Part shown: positions 24,887 through 36,100 of the stretch, piece after piece | How positions within the stretch are numbered: the stretch's first letter is position 1 | Layout of the letters: each line of letters opens with the position of its first letter | Origin: Apiotrichum sp. Y4204 | Taxonomy: Eukaryota > Basidiomycota > Tremellomycetes > Trichosporonales > Trichosporonaceae | Length of the DNA: 64,000 nt | Assembly (NCBI GenBank): GCA_025531455.1 | Contig: JAMYHL010000055.1 | Location: 203,685-267,684, forward strand | Reading direction: 5' to 3' | Position numbers and translations under genes: made by a program | The notes under the pieces: generated by a model | Told to the model about the DNA's origin: nothing | Seen by the model: the letters and a program-made list of their open reading frames with translations, nothing else | Database searches by the model: none

Positions 24887-25439
24887 TTACGAGTAGTCGC
24901 GAGACTTCATGCGCTGGATAGCAGCAGCGATGGAGGGGCGGCGGAGCATGACACCGACGGATCCGCGGCGCCTGTCGGCGGGCTCGGCAACCTCGTCCGT
25001 GTCCTGACGCGAGCGGACACGGTTGAGCACGCCTGCAATGGACGGGCGGCGGCCTTCTGCGATGCGGACGTTGTTGAGTTCACGGACACACACGGGGCAG
25101 TCGGGGTGCGAGAACGGGTCGCCGCCGGATTCCTTGGGGTGCGCGGCATGGACTAGGTACTCGGCAGCACGCTTGGGGTCGTTGCCGGAGAGGTGGAGCT
25201 GGCGGGAGGCGACGCTGCGGGGGAATCCCATAGCGACGAGCTCCTCGAGAGCGGCGTTGTTCTCAGCAACGTTGGGACGGGTGCCGCCCGAGTGCGAGAT
25301 GCGGCGGACAAAGTCGCGGAAGCCACCACCGGAGGACCCAGTGGGAGAGGTGGAGAGCATCTGGGCCTTCACCTCTGGAGACGAGTCTGTTGTCAGATGG
25401 AGAACCAATGGTGAGGTACTTACCAACTGAGGTAGACAT
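24887..25439 (-). CDS. Small UBA-like protein with repeated RRPSIA motifs
   Basis: Function unknown. Two exons (25424-25439 and 24887-25386) give 171 residues. The 16-nt first exon encodes MSTSV, joined to DSSPEVKAQMLSTSP through a GTAAGT donor. A helical segment at about residues 50-90 (ALEELVAMGFPRSVASRQL, then GNDPKRAAEYLVHAA) resembles a ubiquitin-associated domain, including the MGF loop. Next comes a short CPVC-containing stretch (HPDCPVCVRELNN). The C-terminal third holds two near-identical units: RRPSIAGVLNRVRSR and RRPSIAAAIQRMKSR, with RRGSVGVMLRRPS between them. The RRxS pattern is the consensus for protein kinase A-type phosphorylation. I do not recognise a named orthologue. The UBA call is moderate because the domain is short. 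Confidence 0.75.
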
Positions 25440-26765
25440 TGTGATGTGAGACGATAGTGAGACGGTTGTGGTTCTTGTTGGTGGTCAGACGATCAGACAG
25501 ACAGTGGATGAGATGATACTCGATGCTGATGTCGGCCGCCATTAAGTATGAATCTGTAGCTGAGGGCACAGTGTACTGGGGTGTGTTTGCCACTGCTTCG
25601 CTCCCACGCCCCCGCTCGCGAGCGGCTAGAGCTTGTTGTGTGTAGGTAGACTCTTCGTCCTTCTCGGAGCGACTCGAACAAAGGTATGAGAGATGAGCGT
25701 CACTTGCCACTCACACCGCCGCCACGGGCAGAGAGGCAGTCATCGTCACGAGAGCCAAGACATTTGATCAGGTCAGCAGATCACTATCCGTGCCTTGCCG
25801 AGACTCCTCCGAAGGCCCTGTGGTGCCCCTCCTCCCCTTCTGGCCCTCTGCTTCTCTGCCCTCGACAGCGCTCTACCCCGCACGCCCCCCCATCATGCGA
25901 TCAAATAATGCATAACCATCCCTTCCCATAGTTCCATAATCCCGTGTTCGAGAGGCTTGGCTCTGGGCGCAGACTCGTGATCAACTGTCCACAGACTGTG
26001 GCGTAACACGCAGTGGCGTAACCCAGACGCATGCCGCGATACCCTAGGAAGCTGGGAAGCTATATTGTCACGGTCGGCTGGAAGCGCCTCGAACAATGGC
26101 AAAGTCAACAGCTCGGCATGCAGCATTGATTACGACAATAGCAGAGGCGTCAGTTCCAGAAAGGGCACAAACCAAACCAAACCAGAACCCGACAAGAGCC
26201 GAGCGAGCCGCTCAGACGAGCATCGGACGCGATCGGAAACGATCTGCTATGCACGGACAATGTACATGCACGGACCAGGGATGATCACTTGGACGGACGA
26301 TCGTTGTTTCTAACCCAGGGATGATCGTTCCGACGATCCGGGGATTAAGCATCACGCTTCTGGCCGCAAGCTTGGCCGCGGGCTGACGACTAAACAACTT
26401 GGGATGTCTTGGCATGCACTCCCTGCCCGGCACGGAGCGGCGCGCGCCGATCTTCCACTGTCCGCTGTCGTGATGGCCGCGGCCAAGGGACGGCCGTATT
26501 GAACAACAATGGCGAAAACAGCTTACCCCAACAGCTAACCCGTTTATGCATCGGACGCCTCCCAGTTGTATAATTTCTGGTATTCTAGGCCATTCCTGCG
26601 CCTCACCTCGCTTAGAAAACTGTTTATTGTCTTGGGATTATTGGGCATCTGGGAGCACGTTGATGGGGAATCATTCCTGTTATCTTATCACATCACCTGG
26701 GGATACAATCTTCGTCTCTGCCACAATGAACAAACAAGCTGTCGACAACACTGTAATCGTTCCTC
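25440..26765. other. Intergenic stretch, no gene seen
   Basis: Upstream region of the UBA-like gene and 3' side of the sugar permease gene, both minus strand. Only short open frames without motifs are present. Confidence 0.5.
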
Positions 26766-28605
26766 TCACACCATCCTCCCCTCGTCGTGGTGGACCTCGG
26801 CCTTATCCTCGTCCGCCAGCTCGTCCTGCTTGTGCGCGTCGTGCACGCGCGTCACCTCCTCCGGCATTGGGGGAATCCCATCAGGTGGGAATATCTTCTT
26901 TTGGCGGAACTGCATGTGCTTGCTGCGGCCGCCGAACAGCGGGCCCATGCACTCGATCGGGATACCTTTGGTGTCTGGAATCCAGAACCACACCTGGATA
27001 AATGTGAGGACGCAGCACGCGCCGTAGAAGAGGAACATGCCGTAGCCGATCGCGACCTGCATGTGCGGCGCGGACATGGTGGCGGCAAAGGACGAGAGCC
27101 ACTGTGTCGAGGCACCAAATGCGCCCGTGATTGAGCGGAGAGAGATGGGGAACATTTCGGCCGAGACGATCCACGCGAGCGAGTTGCCGCCCCAGCTCCA
27201 GAACCACGAGTAGAGCATGATGGCCGCCACGGCGCCCTGGCCCGCCCTGTGCGAGGACGGCGAATGGACGCCAGCTTCCTCGGGCTTTGCGATCGCAATG
27301 TAGGCGCCAATGTAGAACAGACAGATGGCGCAGCTCATCGACGACAGCAGCCACGGAAGGCGACGCCCAGCACGGTCGACAATCCAGAAACAAAAGGTGA
27401 TGGCTCCAAACGCCTTGACGAGGCCGTAGTAGCCGGTGTAGAGGAAGATGTTGGCAGCGTCAATGCCCACAGCCTTGAAGAGTGTCGGACTGTAGTAGTT
27501 GATCACGACAGCACCTGCATGTCAGCTACCAGCCACTGGCACTTTTGACCATCTGACATACCCGACATATTCATGAGAATGAACATTGTGAAGAGAACGA
27601 CAATACGGTGTCGGATGTCCGGCTTCTGGAGCTGTCGCACCGCGCCAACAAAGTACGCCCACACGCCAGTTCTGCCGCCGGTAAGCTCGCGTTCCTGGTC
27701 GATCACCATGCGCGCGAGGGCGACTTCCTCCTGGATGTACGTGTGGTCCTCGGGGAGTTTGCGGATGTAGCTGAGGACTCGGTACGCCTCCTCGTCGCGG
27801 CCCTTGCGGAGGAGCCAGCCGGGCGACTCCTTGAGGATGATCGAGCCAAACGCGAGTAGACCACCCGGGATGAGCTGGACGGCCATGGCGGTGCGCCACG
27901 ACGAGTCCTTCGAGACGTCCATGTGCGACGAGATGCCGTAGTTTATCCAGAAGCCGATGAGACTGCCGGTCTGGTACGCGATCTCAAAGAAACCCGTAAG
28001 CTGCCCGCGGATGGCGGGCGGGGGAGAACTCGGAGATAAAGGTCGGGATGACGGCGGTGAGGATACCAACTGCGAAGCCAGTAATTGCGCGCCCGGCGTA
28101 GATTAGATCAAGACTGTGCTTGGTGACGGTCATGAGAATGGCGCCGACATTGAAAAGGAAAGCGGAAATCTGCATGGGACGCTTTCGCCCGAAAAACTCC
28201 ATGACTGGGAGTCAGTCGTTGCCCTGTTGCTCCTGGTTTAAAGCTCACTAGGCCACGCAAAGACAGCACCAAAGAACGCGGATCCGGTAAACGTGGACGT
28301 GAGGTTTGTCGTGTTGGCCGTCTGCTGTGCCTTTGTGAGGTGGTTGATGCCCATCGCAATCTTGAACGAGTCGCGCGCGATGGTCGTGCCGATGAATGCA
28401 CCGTCCTAAGCTGCGTGAGCAACCAGTGGGTGAGGAGGTCGGAGGCACTTACATATCCAAATGTAATTGCGCCCATACCTGAGTCGTCAGCGCCGAATCA
28501 GCAGTATATCGATTACTCACCACACACAACAGCGAGGAAGTAGACCCGGGCATTGTACACACACGCCGGCGTCGGGCGGTCTTCGACACGGTGGAACCCG
28601 CCCAT
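26766..28605 (-). pseudogene. MFS sugar permease with a one-base frameshift
   Basis: Major-facilitator sugar or quinate-type permease. Five exons (28521-28605, 28453-28478, 28249-28405, 27562-28204, 26766-27514) carry family motifs: FGYDGAFIGT in helix 1, FFGRKRPM after helix 2, GRAITGFAVG, KESPGWLLRKGR, GAVVINYYSPTLFK, DRAGRRLPW and IPDTKGIPIECMGPLF. The exons total 1660 nt, one more than a multiple of three. The extra base is in a run of five C (28020-28024, read on the minus strand). The frame reads SEFSP and then ARHPRAAY to a stop, whereas dropping one C gives SEFSPPAIRGQLTGFFE and an intact protein of about 552 residues. All other exons, splice sites and motifs are intact. This therefore looks like a sequencing error or a very recent mutation rather than old decay. 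As read, only about the first 150 residues would be correct. Confidence 0.85.
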
Positions 28606-28664
28606 GACTGTCAGATATCCAAATAAAGGTGGAAGGGAGGGCAACGGGCCCCGCGGGGCTGGAG

Positions 28665-28670
28665 TTTATA
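28665..28670 (-). promoter_or_regulatory. TATA box of the MFS sugar permease gene
   Basis: TATAAA on the minus strand within GTGATATAAACTCC, about 60 bp before the ATG at 28605, the usual spacing for a short leader. Confidence 0.5.
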
Positions 28671-29274
28671 TCACAAGCCGGAGTCGTCGTGCCTCTGCGA
28701 CTGGGGTCATCAACGGCATGTTACTTTGCGTGTCGGTGAAATGTACACCGAGTACCCCACTTCCCACGCCGCCACTGCAACCCCACATCGCGACACGTGC
28801 AGCATGTACCTCTTAGAGTCTAGAAGGACGCCGAGAGGCCTCAGTCGGAGAGTCCGAGACGAAAGCCAGACAGACTTGAGGAGGAGCAGTGGATGCCTGC
28901 GAATGCCGTGACTTGCCGTCGGTCCTCGGCATATTGTACGCCGAGTGCGCGACATGTGATTGCGAGAGGCATCGGCTACCAACGGTCCCAGTGGTGTGAG
29001 CGTCGGCCACTAGATTAGGTCCTTTTAGTTGTCGGAGCTGGCCGTTGCGATGGAAAGATGGAATGAGGTAGTGTGACTCCTTGACCATAATGGGAATACC
29101 GAGTCGGAAGCACTACTGATAGTCCATCGAGGTCTGCCAGATGGCCAGGAAAAGATGTGGGCAGTAATGACGTCGACGCGTAGGGATCAGATGTTGGACA
29201 CATTGGTGAGCATCTTTGAACCTCACTCCATAGATCAATGGCGGTAATCAAAAAAAATGCATCCTTTACACGCC
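28671..29274. other. Intergenic stretch, no gene seen
   Basis: About 600 bp forming the upstream region of the permease gene and the 3' side of NAT9. No supported gene. Confidence 0.5.
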
Positions 29275-30144
29275 TCATGCCTCATACGGCCCGGTGCGCC
29301 CCTCAAGCAGCGAGGCAGGCCACGCCCCATCTGCGGACACAGACTCGCCTTCGCCCTTCCATCCCCAGCGCATCTCCGCCTCGCTGAACACCTCGACAAC
29401 GCGGACTTTACCGAATCCCAGGCGCTCAAAGAGCGCGATGGACGCCGTGTTCGCCGTGCCGATACGCGCTATGAGGTTGTGCGGCGCAACGCCTAGCGTG
29501 TGTACTGCGTACGTGAGGCTTCTGTCAGTGCCGTGGCGTGGAGCACTAATCCTTACAAGAGGGTTAACGCCTCGACGGCGATTCCCTTCCGGCGATACTC
29601 CTTCTCTGCACCGTTAGATGACAAGCGGATATTCCCCACCAGCTATCATGATCTCGCACTCGGCGTCGTCGGCCGTTCCATTCGGCAAGAAGAGGTTGAC
29701 GTCGCCGACCATGCGGCACTGTGCGATCTGCGCGGGGGAGAGGAGGCGATGGGTCGTCACGGGCAGGTCGTCCGGGCGCGCAAGGACGATGAATGTCAGT
29801 TCTGCTATCAGCGCCTGATGGAGCTCCGAGACGCACTGTCCTCGTCAAGATGCCATTTCTCTGCTGTCAGTCCGGGTTCTTCTCCGAGACGCACGCTGCA
29901 TCTCGACCTCGGCGTCAAAGCTCAGCGGCTCGGACGCCGTGAGCTCGAGAAGTTCCGGTGACTTCATCCACTCGTGGTATGTCTAACGTGAGCTGCATTT
30001 CTCTCGCGGGATTGCGCACGGGGACATGTTCGCGTCTACGTGAGATTGTCAGAAGGCGCATCAGTGGGGAATTGAGCAGACCAACCTGTACGGCACGAGG
30101 ATGGCCCGGTCGCCGCAGATTATCGTGTTCTCATTTATTCGCAT
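29275..30144 (-). CDS. NAT9: N-acetyltransferase 9 (NAT9) homologue, GNAT fold
   Basis: GNAT-family acetyltransferase of the conserved eukaryotic NAT9 group. Animal homologues have been linked to microtubule or tubulin acetylation; the role in fungi is unknown. Seven exons (30086-30144, 30020-30035, 29895-29982, 29837-29860, 29640-29801, 29557-29605, 29275-29521) give 214 residues. The spliced protein opens MRINENTIICGDRAILVPY. It contains YHEWMKSPELLELTASEPL, EDKLTFIVL, MVGDVNLFL and the acetyl-CoA loop EYRRKGIAVEAL (R/QxxGxG/A type). It then reads ARIGTANTASIALFERLGF and FSEAEMRWGW. These blocks match the NAT9 order. Exons of 16 and 24 nt make the gene easy to miss: unspliced, no frame exceeds about 95 residues on this strand. 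All joints are GT-AG and keep the frame. Confidence 0.93.
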
Positions 30145-30819
30145 ACTGCCGTGCGGATGGAGCGGATGAGTGGTGGTGAGTGAGGTGTTTGTGGTAGTCT
30201 GTCGATTTGTTGTTGTTGTTGACGTTGGAAGCGCTCTTAGCTGGTGGCGGGCTCGGCATTTTCATGATTGTGGCGAACTAATGAGCCAGTCTTGGGGGGG
30301 GGGGGGCATTTTCCATCCTAAGAGCCAGCCATCCAAAAGAAGGTTGCGGCTGTGATCGCATGCTCAAGCACAATGCTGACAAGCCAACACGGTGGTAACT
30401 AGCAAAACATTTGATGAAGGCCTGCGTCTGCATCTTACATACAAAGTGCAATGCCACAAACGTCTGCTGACACTATACTAGCGATATGCCAGCTCACCGG
30501 GTCAAGAGAAGAGCAGTCCTCGGACGTTGCTGCGGTGAGATTGGCCATTATCGGTCAACGCACCATTCCACAAACCGTGTCTTGGTGACTGAAGTGGTGA
30601 CGGCGCACACCCTCGTAAGCGCTTGTTCGGTCAACCCGCTGCCCCTCTGGATGGCTTGACAAAAACACACGACACACGCAATAGGACAAGCAATTTGACA
30701 TTCATTGTCGTCTGATACTACATCGATACCTAGGGCCACATACGGGAAGGGATTAGGGGCCTGCAACGTTCACCGTCCCGGGGAGAGAGAGATAGAGTAA
30801 ACTAAACCAAAGTTCACAC
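30145..30819. other. Intergenic spacer with a 13-G run
   Basis: Upstream region of NAT9 and 3' side of the hexose transporter. Contains 13 consecutive G at 30294-30306, about 150 bp before the NAT9 start. No gene seen. Confidence 0.55.
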
Positions 30820-32986
30820 TTAGACGTTCTCGGCAGCGTTGAGCTTCTCGTGCTGCACGGTGTCGTTGAACTTGTCGCCACCGACAGCCTTGGAGGCACG
30901 GCGCTCGGTGAAGCTGGAAGTGGGCTGCCAGCCGGCCGAGCGACGAGGGGAACCGCACTCCTCCATCATGCGGTCGACCTGCTCAAGAGTGAGACCCTTG
31001 GTCTCCCAAACGAACAGGTAGGCGTAGACGGCGCAGCAGCAGCAAGTGGCGAACCAGATCCAGAAGACCTTGGAACGGAGGTTGGCCTTGTTCGCACCGA
31101 CGAGGTAGGGGGTGATGACAGCGATGATCTAATGTGGTCAGCAACAATCGGAGCTAACGTGTCCGCAATACTCACGCAGTTCCAGAGCCAGTTCGAGGCG
31201 GTTGAAAGAGCAACACCACGGGCACGGATGGGAATGGGGAAGATCTCGCCGATGACGACCCATGCACCGGGACCCCAGGTCGAAGCGAACCAGAAGATGT
31301 AGATACAGATGAAAGCAATCTGGACCTTGGCGATGGTGGCGTCGTTGTCCTTGATGGTACCAATGAGAGCGACGATGAACTCGCAGATGAGCATACCAAG
31401 GGCGCCAATGATGAGCAGGGGACGACGACCAAACTTCTCAATGGTGTAGAACGACACAGGAGTCGAGCACACGTTGACGAGGGTGGTAATGAGCGACATC
31501 AGGAAGGGGTTCTTGATGGTGCCAATTTGCTTGCTGGGCACGTTAGCGCGACGGACCTCTCGAGCTGTTCGTTGTACTCACAAGAACTCAGTGCCGAAGT
31601 AGAAAATGAAGTTGACACCAGTCCACTGCTGCATCATCTGCATCGAAGTGCCGAGGATGGTGAGACGGAGGTTCGAGTTGGGGCGACGGAGACCACCCTT
31701 GAAGCAAGCAGCCCACGAGGAGAAGTAACCGGTGTCGGGGGTGAGCGACCTCTCGTACTCGTAGTTGGCAACGATCTCGGCGAGCTCATCGGTAATGTAG
31801 TGCGATTCCTCGGGCTGGCCACGGATACGAGCGAGAGCCTTGGCAGCACGGTCGGGGCGGCCACGGTTGACGAAGTAACGAGGGGACTCCGGGAGGAAGA
31901 AGAGACCGATAGCAAGGATACCAGCCCAGGCGAACTGAAGGGCAATGGGGATGCGGTACGAGTTGGCGTCGGTGCGCTTCTCAGTGGCGTAGGTCACGCA
32001 AGAAGCGAGGAGAAGACCAATGGTAATGCAGAACTGGTAGCCGGAGACGAGCGCACCACGGACCTTGCGGGGAGCAATCTCGGACATGTACCTAGAGGAT
32101 GTCAGCCGCCGCGCTAGCTCAGCGGATTATAAGTACTCACAGAATAATGATAGCAGAGACGAATCCGACACCGATACCAGCAATGGCACGGCCAGCGACG
32201 AGGAGCTTGAAGCCAGTCGCGGCGGTCTGCAGGATGATACCAATGGAGAAGACACCACAGCCCGCGATGATGGTGGTACGACGACCAAAGTAGTCGGCAA
32301 GGTCACCAGCGATAAGAGCACCAAAGAAAGTACCGGCAGAAAGAATGGAGACGATGAGCGAACTCGTGCTCTCGGGAATAGCCTTCTCTCCACCCGGGTT
32401 CCTCAGAGCCGGGTCGGGGTTGTTCTTCTGGGGCCAAAAGTGCTCCTTGACATAGGTCATGGCAAGGACACCGTTAATGTAACCTGGTATATGTGAGCTT
32501 GCGCACGTTGGGAACTACCACAGAAAGACATGCAACTCACCAGAGTCGAAACCGAAGAAGATACCACCAAAGGCAGCGAAGGCACACGCGAGGTAGGCCT
32601 TGACGGTGACGGGTGCCTCGACGCGGTCGGGATGCACACCGCCGGCCGCGTTCACGACGTTCCGGTTGGCAACATTGTCGGCGTCTACGCCCACTGCAAT
32701 GTCAGTAGGAGGACTTGTGATGGAAGGAGATCGGGACGGAGTCGCGGAATTTACGTTCACACGATCGCTCAGATGAACGAAGAGCGGGAATGTGGGATCG
32801 CTGGAATGGCGGCCATTTTGGTACAGTACACATGGATTTGCTCTACAGTCTCCGGTGGAGCGCCGGAAAGAGCATCACAGAGCAGTGCAGATCGGGGGAC
32901 GACGCCAATGTTCCGCCACCTGGCGGATGGCTTTGAAACGATGGGAGTTGAAGAGCGGGAATCAGGCTGGGGGGGAGTGACTCACT
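30820..32986 (-). CDS. Hexose transporter (MFS sugar porter; start codon split by an intron)
   Basis: Plasma-membrane glucose/hexose facilitator of the fungal HXT type. Exons 32541-32693, 32141-32483, 31582-32091, 31176-31533 and 30820-31128, plus one base (A) from the leader exon, total 1674 nt and 557 residues. Sugar-porter motifs are all present: GGIFFGFDSGYINGV in helix 1, DYFGRRTTI after helix 2, GRAIAGIGVG, YMSEIAPRKVRGALVSGYQ, PESPRYFVNRGR, MQQWTGVNFIFYFG, EKFGRRPLL and VWETKGLTLEQVD. The C-terminal tail is polar. No ATG precedes MGVDADNVANRN in exon 2: it begins TG right after a CATTGCAG acceptor. The A must come from the leader, whose GTGAGT donor at 32985 is preceded by AACCA. The alternative GTAAGA donor at about 33001 also follows an A. 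Family call secure; the 5' end is inferred. Confidence 0.93.
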
Positions 32987-33118
32987 GGTTACAAGTCTTA
33001 CTTGAGTGTTGCTGGCGAGTAAGGGTTGTCGAAGTTGTCTACGACCTTTGTGTTCGCCTTGTGTCTGGGGGAGGACAGTTACGGAGGAAGAGAGCACGAT
33101 GGTCACCCCGGGGGGATG

Positions 33119-33126
33119 TTTATATA
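33119..33126 (-). promoter_or_regulatory. TATA box of the hexose transporter gene
   Basis: TATATAAA on the minus strand. Transcription starting about 30 bp downstream would give a leader that contains no ATG before the 32985 splice donor. Two copies of GGGACCCAC lie just upstream at 33143-33151 and 33153-33161. Confidence 0.6.
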
Positions 33127-33161
33127 GGACGGTGTGCTCTGCGGGACCCACAGGGACCCAC

Positions 33162-36100
33162 GGGTCCTACGGGGATCGCATGTCGAGCGAGTGCGTCGAG
33201 TGCGTCCGCCATCTGAGAGGCAGTGGCAGGCCCGGTTGCGGCAAGGTGTCAGCTGAGATTTGTGTGTGGGTCGTCTCAGCTGTCCCACCTGGAGCTTTGT
33301 CTCGGCGGGTACGCAACAGGGTAGAAGGGGGGGAACCCAACAACAAGCGCAAAGAGAGACGCACCAGCGCGCAACCGGCCAATGTGGCCCAGACTCCCCC
33401 GACGAGATGGCCGCAAACGAAAAGGCAAATCGCTCAAGCTCCTCAGGCATGGTGCCGGATGCGGCAAAGCCCGCAAGGCAAGACCGAGAGAGGACTCGCG
33501 AACCCGAGACCCGCTCGCATGCCCCATCCGGCTCGAGCTGGGCCAAACCTTGCAGACAAAGAGCAGCTTAGAGGACGAGGAGGCAAGGGGTTGATGCTGC
33601 AGAGCCTGAGAAGACCGGAGGGAGACGCGTAGTAAGCAGTGTTTCGGCAAAGCTCATCTGATCATCTCTGGGCCAAACCCTCTCTCGTCTCTCTATGCCT
33701 CTGGTCTGATGGCGGGCAGCAGGCACGGCCTGTGAGAGATTGTCAAGAATGGCTGTAGCCTCGATTGAGGGCGAGGTGCCCCTCCAGGTACCCCTCTCGG
33801 GCCCCTCGGTGTCCCCCCTCTCGACTCCCTCGACCTCCCTCCCCTCTCCCCCTTGGAACCCAGTCCGAAGACAGCGAGAGCGCCGAGAGTAGACTAGCGC
33901 GCAGTTGACCCCAGGTGCGGGGGCCGACTGCGGCAGGTTGGGTTGGGCCGCACGAGCAGAGCCGCACGAAGCACAAGACCTAAAACGGAGCTACAGAGCC
34001 ACGGAACGCGGAGAAGCTAAAAAGGCTGGCGGGCGATCTGAGCAACGCGCTAACGACCAGAGAAAGATTGCGCACAAGGCCCAAGGCCCAAGGCAAGGCA
34101 CCGACAGTAATAATAATAACAATAATAGCAAATAAAATACGTATGCACCTCAGCTGAACCGAGAGGCCTCTTTAGCTCGTCTTGTTTAGCGAGATTTTGT
34201 GACGCAGCATGCCCAGATGCGGGCGGTGGGTGATGAGAGATCAGAGATCCTTAGAGGACAAGAATAAAACCAATAAAAAAAAAGTCCTGCATCCGGTAGA
34301 ACAAGCCCCACATGTGTCGTCCACCCCCTCTGCATACCCTGCAAGCCCTGCAAATGCCCTGGAAGTAATCCCCCCCTGGCGCTCTCCCGCGTTAGCGAAA
34401 GGACCGAACAGGCCAAGAAAGTCTCAGGCCACTTAGAGGGGCAGCGGAGCAATGCCGACCGATGATGACATTGACGATCCCTTGTGTCAGCAGGACATGC
34501 TCCCCCCGACATGCCGCAACTCAGTTTACCGCGCGCGATCGCTTCACGTTGCTGCAAAGTTTGTTGGATGGCCAGATGGGTTCATGGATGGCTGAGGCCC
34601 TGCATGCATGCGGCCTACAACAGCGAGCAAAGCCCATTGCGTGGTAGTTGCGAGGGTTATTCACAAACTGGGTCCAGCCCCAATGGCCATTAGGCTCCAG
34701 GAGCATCCGGCATGCAGCCCTGCACGAACCCACCAACAATAATGTGCCTGGCACAATGAACCATGTACCATGTGCTTAGCGTGCCAGTGCTTTGCAGTAC
34801 TTTGCACTGCCCAGTGCGTCTGTGCAGCTTGTCCATGCGGTGCGTGGCTCTCGATCCAAGTTCTCGAGACCCATCTCGCCACCACCCTCGGCGATCCACC
34901 GACACTCACGGCCCCACTGCTCATGTGCCCATCCCCCAGTCTAAGTCATATGCAACCTCACCTCAGCCACCCACGCAAACGTATCCGTCACTTGTCTGAC
35001 ATTTGTCACCAGATGAGAGAGCGTACTCCTCAGCGGACTCAGAGTCCGACGGCCGAATGCATGTCCGCCCCAACGGCGGTAAAACCAAATGGTGAGGCGA
35101 ACATTTGTGATGGTGGTCTTGGCTGGCTGCAGACGTTTGCGATACAACAGTGGCGACATCCACAATACCAAACACAATCCGCTGCTTCCCCGGCAAAGCC
35201 TGAATGCATCCCCAGAAATCCAGAGATGCAAGGATGGATGGGTGGTATCCGCACCAATGTGCGCAGTGCCGCACAGAAGATGCGCAGGCCCTGAGCAGCC
35301 TAGGGCCTAGGGATGTCATCTGACTTTTGCTAATTATAATGACGGCGGTACGGATTGGGGCTTGGTGCATGGTGCGATGGCCGCGATGGAGTGATGGAGA
35401 ACACCGACGGGCCGCGCGTGAGACCGCGCGTGAGACTGTCCAAGCTCTGCGAATGCGGCCTGAGACTGCCCTGTTTGGACTTGGCATGACGGCATCATCC
35501 CGAGGGCCCCGATGTCTCCCACTCTTTCCATTGGCCAGCTGCCTCACGCGCGTGTCTCACGTCCGCGCGCTTGAGACCCGGGCCGGGCAGCGCCGGGCTA
35601 CCGCCGGGAGTTGACAGGGGCACAGGGTTCTCCTCCCACATGGGCACTTTGCGGATTGTACGGAGTGGATTGTGGATTGCGGACATCGTGCAGGAACCGT
35701 TGGTAACATGATCGTCTGACCATAAGACCATTCCGCTCACATGCCAGCGGACCGCGTTGGACACAGCCGGAGGTGTACCGAGTTTGTGTTGCGGTATGCT
35801 AGAGGCTGTGAAGCATGTCCACTGCCTTGTTGTTGCCCACTCGCGCGCGACCACGTCGGCGTTGCGCCGTCCCATTGTCTGCCATCTGCGGGCCGCTCTT
35901 CCCTTCAACTGAATTTTATTGTGTTGATGTCCGCGAGCCAAACTGGACCACCGCGAACAGGTGTTGCGCAAAATTACAGATATCAGCGGACGAATTAGGA
36001 TAAGATCAGAACATAAGGGATGGAAGCCGCCAGGGGCCAAGGGGTCAAAGGATCAAAGATCAAAAAGACCAAAAGAGCATAACATTACAGGGTGTAACAG

